Positions 24,817 through 33,662 of a stretch of 48,527 nt of DNA are shown here, one piece after another. The position numbers and the translations under genes are program-made. Where the stretch lies: positions 1 to 48,527 of the forward strand of contig CASDXF010000041.1 in NCBI GenBank assembly GCA_949285075.1, read 5' to 3'. Position 1 is the first letter of the stretch; the number at the start of each line of letters is the position of its first letter. Source of the stretch: an uncultured Bacteroides sp. Lineage in GTDB: Bacteria; Bacteroidota; Bacteroidia; Bacteroidales; Bacteroidaceae. The notes below the pieces were generated by a model. It saw only the letters and a program-made list of their open reading frames with translations, did not search any database and was not told the origin of the DNA.

Positions 24817-25886
24817 AAAAGCATATGCGTCATATCAACGGCAAGGCGCTCGGGAAGGCCGGGCGCGCGGTCCTGTTCCTCATGTTGGGTGTCTCGCTCC
24901 TCACCTCGTGCCGCAAGGACTTGTGCTACAATCACGACGAGCACAGCATCTCGGTGAAGGTGGACGTGAAAGCCGAGTGGGAGCAGGAGTGGGAGCGAAC
25001 CTACGGGTACGACTGGGAACTACTGTGGAACGAAGAGTGGGTGCGCGACTATGACGACCTGCGTCCCGAAAAGGCCGAGGGCATACGGGCGTTGGTCTAC
25101 GACGACGAAAGCGCCCCTCACTCCGAGAGCAACCTCCCCGCCGAAGGAGGGCGGGTGCCTATGGGCGAAGGCACGTTCGACCTGCTGTTCTATAACAACG
25201 ACACGGAGTACATCGTGTTCAGCAACACTTCCGCCTCCGCGTCGGCCACGGCCACCACGCGGAGCCTGAGCCGCTCCTCGTACCAAGCCATGCACGGGGA
25301 GGAGCGCACGGTGAACATGCCCGATATGCTCTACGGAACCTTCGTCGAGGACCACGTGGCGGGCAAGACGCTCGAACCCGTCACGCTGCCCGTCACCATG
25401 CGCCCGTTGGTCTACACCTACATGATACGCTACGAGTTCTCTCACGGACAGAGGTACGTCGCTTTGGCGCGCGGGGCGTTGGCGGGAATGGCCGAGTCGG
25501 TCTACCTGCGCGACGGGCACACCGGCCCCGAGGCCGCCACGGTGATGTTCGACTGCACCGTAGAGCCTTACGGAGCCGAGGCGTTGGTCAACTCCTTCGG
25601 CGTGCCCGACTATCCCGGCGACCACTATAACCGGGACGATGAGGATGACGAGTGGAACGACGGCAAGCATAACGCCCTCAACCTCGAAGTGCGTCTCTTC
25701 AACGGCAAGATAAAGAGCTTCGAGTTCGACGTGTCCGACCAAGTGCGGCGGCAACCCCGCGGGGGAGTCATCACGGTGACGGGCATCGAGATCAGTGACG
25801 AGGAAGGCTTGGAAGGCTCCAGTGGATTTGACGTGGACATAGACGGGTGGGGCGACTATATTGACATCCCGCTCCCCATTAACTGA
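24813..25886 (+). CDS. DUF5119 (Mfa2/FimB-like) fimbrial lipoprotein
   Basis: 357 aa from ATG 24813, which overlaps the previous stop (ATGA). The lipoprotein signal ends MLGVSLLTSCRKDLCYNH. The mature part has two Trp/Glu-rich stretches, as in DUF5119 proteins. It lacks the Arg/Lys-Gly-type processing site expected of a fimbrillin. Probably an anchor or accessory subunit of the fimbria. The gene is markedly GC-rich, unlike the fimbrillin that follows. Confidence 0.8.
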   Translation: MKKHMRHINGKALGKAGRAVLFLMLGVSLLTSCRKDLCYNHDEHSISVKVDVKAEWEQEWERTYGYDWELLWNEEWVRDYDDLRPEKAEGIRALVYDDESAPHSESNLPAEGGRVPMGEGTFDLLFYNNDTEYIVFSNTSASASATATTRSLSRSSYQAMHGEERTVNMPDMLYGTFVEDHVAGKTLEPVTLPVTMRPLVYTYMIRYEFSHGQRYVALARGALAGMAESVYLRDGHTGPEAATVMFDCTVEPYGAEALVNSFGVPDYPGDHYNRDDEDDEWNDGKHNALNLEVRLFNGKIKSFEFDVSDQVRRQPRGGVITVTGIEISDEEGLEGSSGFDVDIDGWGDYIDIPLPIN

Positions 25887-25940
25887 GAAACTTTTATTGA
25901 GATAAATAACTTGTATGTTTAATTTAATTCTTTGGGTTTT

Positions 25941-27011
25941 ATGAAGATGAAAAAAGGTTTATTGATGCTTGGGATAGCCGTAGCTGCTTTTTCAAGCTGT
26001 ACGAACGAGGAAGTGGTGGATATGCCGGACAACCGCGCCATCAACTTCAATGGATTTGTGAACAACAACACAAGGGCTGTGACGGAGATTACGAGCTCCG
26101 ATGGTAGTTTATCTAAATTCTACGTATTTGGACAAGCAGGGACATCCTCTTCTTGGACGGTAACGTTATTCAATAATACAGAAGTGTCAGGAGGAAAAGT
26201 TGAAGACAACTCTAGATGGGCTCCTGTTAATCCGGCGTATTGGGAAGTCGGGAAAGACCACCGCTTTGCGGCTTACTCGGATGGTAATGTGCAGAACAAC
26301 AACGTATCTTATAGTCCGGCAGACCAGAAGCTGACGTTCAGCAACTATACGCCTAACAACGCTAAGGACTTGATTGTGGCTATTCCCGCTCAGATTGATG
26401 GGGCTAATGTGGATGAAACCTATAACACGAAGGTAGACTTGTCGTTCTATCACATGCTGTCGCAAGTGAAATTCACGTTCACGACTAAGGTGAATGATAA
26501 CTATACGGTGAAGATTAGCGATATACAGGTGGCAACGGCTACGACCTCAGCTACGGGTACGTATACCATCGGCACTACGGGCCAAGTGGGTACTATTGAT
26601 TGGACTACTTCTCCAACATCGGGTACTATTAACTTCGACGAGATAGAGGACATTACTACCGCAACCAATTCAACCGCCAACCTCGTGATTCCGCAAAACA
26701 ACACCAATAACATCAAAGTGACTTTCACTGCTGATTTGTACAACTCCGCCAATGAGCATATCGGTACGGCTGACTTCACCGCTTCATTGAGCTATGAGGC
26801 TACTAGCACTGCAAGTACGGAGGTAGGCACTGACAATACGTGGACTCCGGGCTACCGCTACAACTACACGGCGGAAATCCCGACCGATAAATGGACAGAC
26901 CCTGACGACCCTGATAAAGAGCTGATGCCTATTGAATTTACGGTAAGTGCAGTTGATGGTTGGGAGAATGCTAATGAAAGTACCGCTACGGTAAGTGTAG
27001 TTGAACCGTAA
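25941..27011 (+). CDS. Fimbrillin family protein (putative major fimbrial subunit)
   Basis: 356 aa from ATG 25941. The lipoprotein signal KGLLMLGIAVAAFSSCTNEE is followed by the fimbrillin N-terminal pattern AINFNGFVNNNTRAV, in which the Arg is a possible protease site for strand exchange. The rest is Thr/Asn-rich and beta-strand-like (YHMLSQVKFTFTTKV is a typical fimbrillin block). It is the third gene of the operon, less GC-rich than the two before it, which is common for variable surface subunits. Confidence 0.88.
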   Translation: MKMKKGLLMLGIAVAAFSSCTNEEVVDMPDNRAINFNGFVNNNTRAVTEITSSDGSLSKFYVFGQAGTSSSWTVTLFNNTEVSGGKVEDNSRWAPVNPAYWEVGKDHRFAAYSDGNVQNNNVSYSPADQKLTFSNYTPNNAKDLIVAIPAQIDGANVDETYNTKVDLSFYHMLSQVKFTFTTKVNDNYTVKISDIQVATATTSATGTYTIGTTGQVGTIDWTTSPTSGTINFDEIEDITTATNSTANLVIPQNNTNNIKVTFTADLYNSANEHIGTADFTASLSYEATSTASTEVGTDNTWTPGYRYNYTAEIPTDKWTDPDDPDKELMPIEFTVSAVDGWENANESTATVSVVEP

Positions 27012-27055
27012 GAGATCATTCTCCTTTGCCTTTAGCTAAGGCAAGCGACCCATAG

Positions 27056-27087
27056 GCCCTGAGGGGTTGAATGTTCCCCTCACGGCC
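27056..27087. terminator. Hairpin after the first fimbrial operon
   Basis: GGCCCTGAGGGG pairs with CCCCTCACGGCC around a 9-nt loop. There is no following T-run, so it is a weak terminator candidate. A smaller palindrome, GCCTTTAGCTAAGGC, precedes it at about 27028. Confidence 0.45.
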
Positions 27088-27149
27088 ACGAACAATTAAA
27101 CGAATTAATTAATCACTCGCTCATTGACATTTTGGTTAGCATGGGATTT

Positions 27150-27520
27150 GTACTTTTTCTTTCGTAACCGAAAGAAAAAGCTACCAAAAAGAAAGGTTTC
27201 CGTCTGAACCTCGGAGCCTACTCCGAACGTCGCTCGGGCTAATCCGCGAAAACTCGCCTTCGGCTCAAACAGCCCGCGGCTTTTAACGCCCTCCCGACAT
27301 TCTCCGCTTAACGGCTCCTCGCTTAGGCCGGAAGATGATGATTAATGATTAATCCGCACGGCAGGGCCTAAGCGAAAGGGCGAAAAAGCGAGTGCGCCGG
27401 CCGAGCGTGAAGAAGCGCAAGCCTGTCTGAGCCCGTAAGGGCGAGTTCTTGCGCTTTAGCGAGACCAAGCGGGAGCCGCCCTTGAGGTTCAGCCCCGACT
27501 TAAAGTACAAGCGAAAAGTA
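27150..27520 (-). repeat. MITE-like repeat, copy B (inverted relative to copy A)
   Basis: Nearly the reverse complement of copy A over about 343 bp, starting with GTACTTTTTCTTTCGTAACC. It differs by scattered substitutions and a short duplication of ATTAATG. Copies A and B face each other across the DUF3575-DUF5119-fimbrillin operon. Confidence 0.85.
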
Positions 27521-27570
27521 GAACCCCCGTGCTAACCGAAACGCCAATGAGCGCGAAAAAGGAAAAGATT

Positions 27571-28407
27571 ATGGCAAAGGTAGATTTAACGATGGACCTC
27601 AACTTGAAGGCCTACCCGAACGACCTGACACCTGACGTCGATTCGGACTATGTAGTGAAAGTAGACACGCAGACCACCTCGCTGACGCTGGACGACCTCG
27701 CCGAGATGGCCGCCGCCCGCATCGGCTGCGAGGAGACCGTGGCCCGTAGCGTGGCGCAGGTACTGATGGAAGAGGCGGCCCGCGCCGTGGCCAGCGGGTT
27801 CTGCGTCAGCACACCCCTCTGCTACGTGCAGCCTATGGCCAGTGGCGTGCTGATGGAGGAGGAGCTTTCGCAACCGGTAGACCGCCAACGGGTGAAGGTC
27901 TACGGCAGCTTCCGTCAAGGTCCCGCGCTGACCGAGGCCATCGGCAAGGCCAAGCTGAAACTCTATCTGCAACCCGCCAGTACGGGGCCTTACATCGCCG
28001 GCATGGTGAGCGCCATGCAGAGCGCGGCCGAGAAGGGCGTCACCGTGGCCATGCAGCCGGGCGAGATGGTGGTCATTACGGGCAACAAGCTCAAGGTGGT
28101 AGGCGACGACCCCGAAGTGGGAGTCAAGCTCACCTCCGTGGCCGAGCCGAGCGAGTCGTTCCTTATCCCCGCGTCGAAAATCTCGCCCAACACGCCGAAG
28201 AAGCTCCAGTTCGTCCTGCCCGCCGACATCACCGAGGGCGAATGGACGGTGAGCGTCACCACGAAATACGCCAGTTCCTCCGCCTATCAGACCAAGCAGG
28301 CCCGCACTTTCGAGTTGCGCCGCCCCGTCTACATCGGCACGCCGCCGGATACGGGAGGAGGCGAGGACGATGACGACCACGGAGAGTCTCCCGACCCGAT
28401 AGTCTGA
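27571..28407 (+). CDS. HU-like DNA-binding domain protein (DUF4469-type C-terminus)
   Basis: 278 aa from ATG 27571, behind AAAAAGGAAAAG; the frame is open further upstream. The N-terminal 120 residues have the IHF/HU-like pattern (LTLDDLAEMAAARIG, then VAQVLMEEAARAVASG and the SFRQGPALTEAIGKAKLKL stretch) typical of the Bvu_2165-type DNA-binding proteins. The C-terminal domain (about 165-255: VAMQPGEMVVITGNKLKVVG) is a DUF4469/Ig-like fold. The acidic tail is GGGEDDDDHGES. It is GC-rich. It sits between repeat copy B and the second fimbrial operon. A role in organising or regulating local DNA is possible but not shown. Confidence 0.75.
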   Translation: MAKVDLTMDLNLKAYPNDLTPDVDSDYVVKVDTQTTSLTLDDLAEMAAARIGCEETVARSVAQVLMEEAARAVASGFCVSTPLCYVQPMASGVLMEEELSQPVDRQRVKVYGSFRQGPALTEAIGKAKLKLYLQPASTGPYIAGMVSAMQSAAEKGVTVAMQPGEMVVITGNKLKVVGDDPEVGVKLTSVAEPSESFLIPASKISPNTPKKLQFVLPADITEGEWTVSVTTKYASSSAYQTKQARTFELRRPVYIGTPPDTGGGEDDDDHGESPDPIV

Positions 28408-28415
28408 CACCCCTC

Positions 28416-28436
28416 CGTGCGGGGGACCCCCGCACG
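28416..28436. terminator. Strong GC hairpin after the HU-like gene
   Basis: CGTGCGGGGG and CCCCCGCACG are separated by one base. No T-run follows. Two direct copies of CCGTTCTGGGGT stand 23 bp apart just downstream (about 28459-28495). The rest of 28437-28628 shows no gene. Confidence 0.5.
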
Positions 28437-28628
28437 CCCGTTCCGCGATCCCCCGCGCGACCGTTCTGGGGTGTACAGCACGGCCGTTCTGGGGTCTAAA
28501 GAATAAAAATGCTTACAGAAGGGAGTAGGCGGTTGCAGATAGTAGACGGTAGTCAGAGTCTACTGTATAAAGATAGAAGCGAAAGCCACCGTAATGGGCG
28601 ACATGAAATATTGGGTGTGTTAACCCCC

Positions 28629-28693
28629 GAGGTTCAGTCGGCAGCCTTTCTTTTTGGTAACTTTTTCTTTCGGCTGAGCGAAAGAAAAAGTAC
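28629..28693 (+). repeat. Fragment of the MITE-like repeat (copy C)
   Basis: Reads GAGGTTCAG, then CCTTTCTTTTTGGTAACT, and ends CGAAAGAAAAAGTAC, which is the right end of copy A in the same orientation. It lies about 40 bp before the second fimbrial operon. Confidence 0.8.
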
Positions 28694-28734
28694 AAATAAC
28701 ATAAAGTACTAACAAGATAAAAGACAAGAGAAGC

Positions 28735-29697
28735 ATGAACCGCATTTCATCCATACTGCTGCGTGCGGCGCTGCCCGCCGCGCTGCTGACCGCCTGCACC
28801 ACCACGGTGACCGACGACATCGAGGCGGGGGAGGAGAGCGTCAGCCGGGCCATCAATTTCGGCACGCCCGCCCTCAGCCGCTCCGCCATAAACAACGCCA
28901 ACGATGCCGCCTTCGACGCCTTTAAGGTGTGGGGGTGGAGCGCGCCCGCTTCGGGCGGCACTTCGGCCGTGGAGTTCGACGGCGAGACGGTGAGCCGCAA
29001 CCCCTCTGGCCTTTGGACTTACGACGGCTATCGTTATTGGCAAGAGGGACGTACATACGACTTTTATGCGGTGTATCCGGCGGAGATAAGAGAGGGAGCG
29101 GTAAACGTAACCTCTGACGGTGTGATTACCATTAGCGATTACAACGCCAAGCAAAATTATGACCTGATGACAGCGAAGCAAGAGGATATGGATGGCGACA
29201 CGCCCACGAAGGTAGCTTTCACCTTTAACCACTTGTTGTCTAATCTTGTTTTTGTAGCGCGTACCGCTCCGGCGGTTCAGCAGAGCGGGGTGACGATGAC
29301 TATCACTTCTTTTCGCTTGAACGGCTTTCCTGTAACGGCCTCCTACAACAGTTCGAATAACCCGGCATGGAATGTCAATACCCCAGAGAACGTACGGTAT
29401 GAATCCACAGATGAGCTTCCGCTTACGGGAACGGAATATACAGACGTAACTAGTCTGCTCGTTTTTCCGCAGCGGCTTGGACCGAGCCTGACGTATCAGA
29501 TTACTTATCGTTCGAGTCAGGGGGTAGAATATACGCAGAGTGGACGGCTTCAAAACGTATCGGGTGACGTGGCCCGTTGGCAGGAAGGACTCCGTTATCG
29601 GTACACGATGGATCTCGGGGCCGACTATATCCTGTTTGGAAAGCCCGAGGTAGAAGAGTGGGAAGAGATTTCCGGAGGACGTTGGAATGTAGAATAA
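28735..29697 (+). CDS. Fimbrillin family protein
   Basis: 320 aa. The lipoprotein signal ends AALPAALLTACTTTVTDD. It is followed by the fimbrillin-type AINFGTPALSRS stretch, the block YDFYAVYPAEIREGAVNV and FTFNHLLSNLVFVART. First gene of the second fimbrial operon (gaps of 16 and 12 bp to the next two). About the first 250 bp is very GC-rich; the remainder drops to the level of the following genes. Confidence 0.85.
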   Translation: MNRISSILLRAALPAALLTACTTTVTDDIEAGEESVSRAINFGTPALSRSAINNANDAAFDAFKVWGWSAPASGGTSAVEFDGETVSRNPSGLWTYDGYRYWQEGRTYDFYAVYPAEIREGAVNVTSDGVITISDYNAKQNYDLMTAKQEDMDGDTPTKVAFTFNHLLSNLVFVARTAPAVQQSGVTMTITSFRLNGFPVTASYNSSNNPAWNVNTPENVRYESTDELPLTGTEYTDVTSLLVFPQRLGPSLTYQITYRSSQGVEYTQSGRLQNVSGDVARWQEGLRYRYTMDLGADYILFGKPEVEEWEEISGGRWNVE

Positions 29698-29713
29698 AAG
29701 GAAAAAACGGTAT

Positions 29714-30868
29714 ATGAATATGAAAAGACATTGGATATGCTTTCCCGTGGCGCTTGTGCTCGCCGCTTGCTCTAACGACGAAGCGGAGATAGACACGCTC
29801 AATCCGTACGAGTACATCACGTTCGGCGCACCGGGCGTGACGGTCGCCGCAAGGGATGCGCTGACGGCGTTTCCTGAAGGCGGAGCGTTTCAAGTACTGG
29901 GCTATCTGAAATCGTATAGCTTTAGCGGAGGGGTTATGCAGGACGTGCTTGACGACAACTCGGTCACCACGCAGTGGGAGACCAAAGCTGCGGTCACTCC
30001 GCCGTCGGTGTTCGGCGGTGACGTAGTGAACCGAACGGGCGTGACTGTTACCTATGAAAACGGATACTGCACCTATGTGCCTTTAACGCGGTGGAACGAG
30101 AATGCGAACGCCTATTACTCGTTCTATTACTATTATCCCGCATCGGGCGGCTTTTTTAATACTGACTTCGATAATATCGCGGGCGATAATATTGTTGGTT
30201 TGCCTCGCCTGATATACACTATGCCGTTTTCAGGAGGAGATAGCTCAACCTCGCGCGAGATGTCGAGTGTACCCGATGCCATGTACGGCTTCTCGGAGGA
30301 TGTGACGCAGGGCAACGGAACCGTTACCCCGACATTTCATCATTTATTGGCCGGACTAAGGATGCAGGTCAACAACTATAGCGCCGTTGCCGATGTGACG
30401 GTGAACAGCATTCGGGTCTACAGCTCCAATTTCCGTCAGAACATCACCCTGAACAACGATTTCACGACGACGATGGGCGGACAGACTTTTGGAGGCTCGT
30501 TTCAGTTTGTAGACCAAGCGATTACCGTTCCAAAGGTAGAGGGAGACGCGGAAAACGCCAATGGTAACTCTGAAAGCATCGACAAGACCTTGCTTCTTGT
30601 GCCTTATAGCTCCGCAAGCGGAGTGTATTTCGGGGATGACACGACGGTGGAGATTAGTTATACATTTGGTGGAGCGGTTACCAACAAGACGAACAGTCTG
30701 GCGTTCGGACTTTCTATTAATCCCGGTGTAATTTATACGCTACATCTCAACTTTGTGGGCAGCGACCTCGTACTGGAATTTATTGTCGATAATAATCAGC
30801 AGTGGGAAAACGGTAACGAGGGGACAAGCGACGATAGCAACAATAACGAGAATATAACCTTTGAATAG
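29714..30868 (+). CDS. Fimbrillin family protein
   Basis: 384 aa. The lipoprotein signal ends CFPVALVLAACSND. Fimbrillin features are YITFGAPGVTVAARDALTAF, YYSFYYYYPASGGFF and FHHLLAGLRMQV. The C-terminus is Asn/Asp/Ser-rich (DDSNNNENITFE). Second gene of the operon; probably a structural or adaptor subunit. Which of the two fimbrillins forms the shaft cannot be told. Confidence 0.82.
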   Translation: MNMKRHWICFPVALVLAACSNDEAEIDTLNPYEYITFGAPGVTVAARDALTAFPEGGAFQVLGYLKSYSFSGGVMQDVLDDNSVTTQWETKAAVTPPSVFGGDVVNRTGVTVTYENGYCTYVPLTRWNENANAYYSFYYYYPASGGFFNTDFDNIAGDNIVGLPRLIYTMPFSGGDSSTSREMSSVPDAMYGFSEDVTQGNGTVTPTFHHLLAGLRMQVNNYSAVADVTVNSIRVYSSNFRQNITLNNDFTTTMGGQTFGGSFQFVDQAITVPKVEGDAENANGNSESIDKTLLLVPYSSASGVYFGDDTTVEISYTFGGAVTNKTNSLAFGLSINPGVIYTLHLNFVGSDLVLEFIVDNNQQWENGNEGTSDDSNNNENITFE

Positions 30869-30880
30869 AAAAGAAAGAGT

Positions 30881-33199
30881 ATGACAGCACAGGTAAGATA
30901 TATGGGACTTGCGGCCTGCATAGCGCTTGCCGCACTTTGGGGATGCGTCCAAGAGGAATATAATGCGCCAATCGTTGGTGGCGGCGAGTTGAGTCTTTCG
31001 ATGACGGCCGATGACCTTATCCCGGGCGAGCTGAAATCGCGGGCGGGAAGTGCGAGGGTGGCCAAAGAGAATGAGGAAATGGAGATAAAGACGCTTCACG
31101 TGTTTATTTTCGGCAGTGACGAGAACTATATAGAGCCGGCCGAAGACCATCGCTATCAAGGCTATACTTATCTGACGGGCACGTCCATGCTACGCATAGA
31201 TAAGGAAGGATTTCTGAACCCCTCTTTGGCGGAAAGTGCCACGGTCTGTGTCGTGGCCAATGTGGAGACGGGGACTTTCAATGTGCCGCAAGGAGACAAT
31301 CATCCGGAAGAAATAAAGAATCTGCAAGACTTCCGGGATTTCTATTATTTGCCGAAGAATTATCAGGGGATGCTGTTCAACCTTCCCGCAGAGGGAATGC
31401 CGATGGTCAGCATCACGGAAGGCGTGAATTTGGTGAACCGTTCCGGCATCATCGATATCGAACTGAAGGCGCTGATGGCGCGCATCGATGTCAACTTGTC
31501 CATATATAGCAATACTTCTACTACAGAGCAACCGACCATCTTGCTTAAGAACGTAACGATGCACAACATGCCGCAGGGAGCGGGATTTACCGCGCCTGCC
31601 GGAGAGACTCCGAATCAGGTGACGCTTAAGAACAGCGAGCCGGTAGTTCCGGGAGGCACGTCTACCATATACAATCGTCAGACCGGGAAGGCCTTGTCGT
31701 TCTACGTATTTGAGAACATACGCGACGATAACGGAAAGTTGGACGAGGAGGTGTATCCGCAAGACGAGAATTTCAAGGAGGAATACAAGCAACGCTATAA
31801 GCCGCTGTTCGCTAAAGAGGAGGCGACCTACGCCCGGTTCGATTGTCTGTTTACAAGCTATAACGGTCTGACTTACGATGTCACCTACGACCTTTACTTT
31901 GGTGGAAATAATACGAAGGATTTCAAGATAAAGCGGAATAATATCTACACCAATAATGTGATGATAAAGGGGCTTGTCAACGTAGGCGACTCCGATGATA
32001 AGGTAATCTTTGACTATCGCGTAAACGTAAATACCGAGACCAACGCTTACTTCGTCTCTTGCTTACGCGAACGTCAACTCGATGCGCATTTCAATGTATT
32101 CCCTATGGATGTCTACGTGATGGAGAGCGGGTGCAAAGTCCGCATCGAGATTGTAGACCCGGTGACAACCGACTGGATTCGCATGGAATATATTCCTGCG
32201 GAAAACATGGCGAATGGCACAGTGCCATCCAATTTAGAAGGGTTGGCTAACGCCACAGGTACAGCGTACACAGCAGGTAATGGCAAGCGCGATTTTTTCG
32301 TTACTAATCTGGTGACTAACACGCTTTCCGGAAACACGTCTTATGACATGGGGCATCGTGACCGGGTCTATTTCTATGTAGACGAGTTCTTGAGTACCCG
32401 GGAAATGCGTCAAGCCATGATTCGTATCTCCCTGATAGCTCCCGATGGCTCTACCGTTCGAGAGTCGTATGATGTGGAGTTTGACCAGTACGGCCTGTTG
32501 CCTGTAACGGTGAGGACAGGTTCGTGGGATGATGGCTATCCCGGTGACGGAGAAACCATCTATATGGAGCGCTTTGAAGAATACCTTAATTTCTCCGACC
32601 CCCTTGAAGAGTACGCTTCCGACTTTGTGTATTCGGGACTTCCGTGGGGGGCTAGTGGAGATGAAATTGGACGCGGGCCTAGTTCAATTGCATGGAGGCG
32701 GTGCTTTAATAATTATTATAATGGAAAACCTTTTACTCAATTAATAGTGAATCAATCTAATGATAATTTCTCTCTTAATGATAGTCCTTCTACAGCTGCT
32801 GGTTATTGCATGAATAAAAATAAAAGAAGTGATACGAATGGGAATATTAATGAGAGTGACTACCATTGGTTTATGCCGGGAATCCGGCAACTGGAAAGTT
32901 GTCTGACGCAATATTATTACAATTATGACGAGTTTCAACATAATTTTTATTGGTCGTCGGCTGCAGCAAAAGTATCGGCTTTCCTGACAACAAACGAAGA
33001 AACTTCGCGTGCAAGGGCAACTAAGGTAAAAGGGTTTGAGACAGATAATGAAGGTAATATTGTAGCTATATACGCAGAAAGTGGCAGTGAGAACAATGAT
33101 GATAATTACACAAATGAAAATGGTGAAGGTGGCCGTGCTCTACGCTCTACATCGCTTCGCATCCGCGCTTGCTATGTAGGAGCAGTAAGTAACGAATGA
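30881..33199 (+). CDS. DUF4906-type fimbrial tip/adhesin-like lipoprotein
   Basis: 772 aa. The lipoprotein signal ends CIALAALWGCVQEE. The N-terminal half is fimbrillin-like (beta-rich: IKTLHVFIFGSDENY, RIDVNLSIYSN). The middle resembles DUF4906. The C-terminal about 170 residues (from about WGASGDEIG) are rich in Asn, Tyr and Ser, with WFMPGIRQLESCLTQYYYNY and FYWSSAA, as seen in lectin- or FISUMP-like tip domains. The last 500 bp is clearly more AT-rich than the rest of the gene. A tip-adhesin role is inferred from position and size. Confidence 0.8.
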   Translation: MTAQVRYMGLAACIALAALWGCVQEEYNAPIVGGGELSLSMTADDLIPGELKSRAGSARVAKENEEMEIKTLHVFIFGSDENYIEPAEDHRYQGYTYLTGTSMLRIDKEGFLNPSLAESATVCVVANVETGTFNVPQGDNHPEEIKNLQDFRDFYYLPKNYQGMLFNLPAEGMPMVSITEGVNLVNRSGIIDIELKALMARIDVNLSIYSNTSTTEQPTILLKNVTMHNMPQGAGFTAPAGETPNQVTLKNSEPVVPGGTSTIYNRQTGKALSFYVFENIRDDNGKLDEEVYPQDENFKEEYKQRYKPLFAKEEATYARFDCLFTSYNGLTYDVTYDLYFGGNNTKDFKIKRNNIYTNNVMIKGLVNVGDSDDKVIFDYRVNVNTETNAYFVSCLRERQLDAHFNVFPMDVYVMESGCKVRIEIVDPVTTDWIRMEYIPAENMANGTVPSNLEGLANATGTAYTAGNGKRDFFVTNLVTNTLSGNTSYDMGHRDRVYFYVDEFLSTREMRQAMIRISLIAPDGSTVRESYDVEFDQYGLLPVTVRTGSWDDGYPGDGETIYMERFEEYLNFSDPLEEYASDFVYSGLPWGASGDEIGRGPSSIAWRRCFNNYYNGKPFTQLIVNQSNDNFSLNDSPSTAAGYCMNKNKRSDTNGNINESDYHWFMPGIRQLESCLTQYYYNYDEFQHNFYWSSAAAKVSAFLTTNEETSRARATKVKGFETDNEGNIVAIYAESGSENNDDNYTNENGEGGRALRSTSLRIRACYVGAVSNE

Positions 33200-33216
33200 A
33201 AATACGGCATAGGTTT

Positions 33217-33255
33217 AAGCCGCACAGCGTGTATATTGCAGTGCGGCTTTCTATT
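33217..33255 (+). terminator. Terminator of the second fimbrial operon
   Basis: AAGCCGCAC pairs with GTGCGGCTT and is followed by TCTATTTTT. Confidence 0.7.
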
Positions 33256-33317
33256 TTTAATGGTGGCTTCTGAATATGAGATAATTAAATTGTCGAACCA
33301 TTATAAATGAGGTGATT

Positions 33318-33662
33318 ATGATTGATATAAAAGAAATTGACTCCAAGATGATTGCTAATAATCTTGAACCGGCTTATCCGACGCATCCGGGTGAGATATT
33401 GAAGGAGGAGATTGAGTATAGGGGAATCTCGCAACGTAAGTTGGCGGAGCGCATGGGAATAAGCTATTCGGTATTGAATGAGATACTTAATGGCCGTCGT
33501 CCTGTGACGGAGAAGACGGCAATGATGTTTGAGGCTGCATTGGGAGTGGATGCGGAACCGTTGATGCGTCTTCAGATGAGGTATAATGTGCGTGTGGCAC
33601 GTAAGGATAAGCTGTTTATGCAACGTTTGGACAAAATCCGTAAACTTGCCGCCATGCTTTGA
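33318..33662 (+). CDS. HigA-family XRE antitoxin-like regulator, no partner toxin
   Basis: 114 aa from ATG 33318 (an in-frame GTG is 6 nt upstream). The helix-turn-helix ISQRKLAERMGISYSVLNEI follows the HigA/VapI-type leader THPGEILKEEIEYRG. The C-terminal part is basic. A HigB-like toxin gene is expected just upstream of higA, but only the fimbrial terminator and about 60 bp are there, and no toxin follows. It may be an orphan antitoxin or a stand-alone regulator. Confidence 0.85.
   Translation: MIDIKEIDSKMIANNLEPAYPTHPGEILKEEIEYRGISQRKLAERMGISYSVLNEILNGRRPVTEKTAMMFEAALGVDAEPLMRLQMRYNVRVARKDKLFMQRLDKIRKLAAML

Noticed and set aside
27586-28410. 274-aa minus-strand ORF opposite the HU-like gene
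   Set aside because: A shadow caused by high GC at codon position 3. Its His/Gly/Leu-rich translation has no domain, and the plus frame has a ribosome-binding site and a recognisable fold.
28747-29820. 357-aa minus-strand ORF across two fimbrillins
   Set aside because: Shadow of the plus-strand fimbrillin, with no start context or domain.
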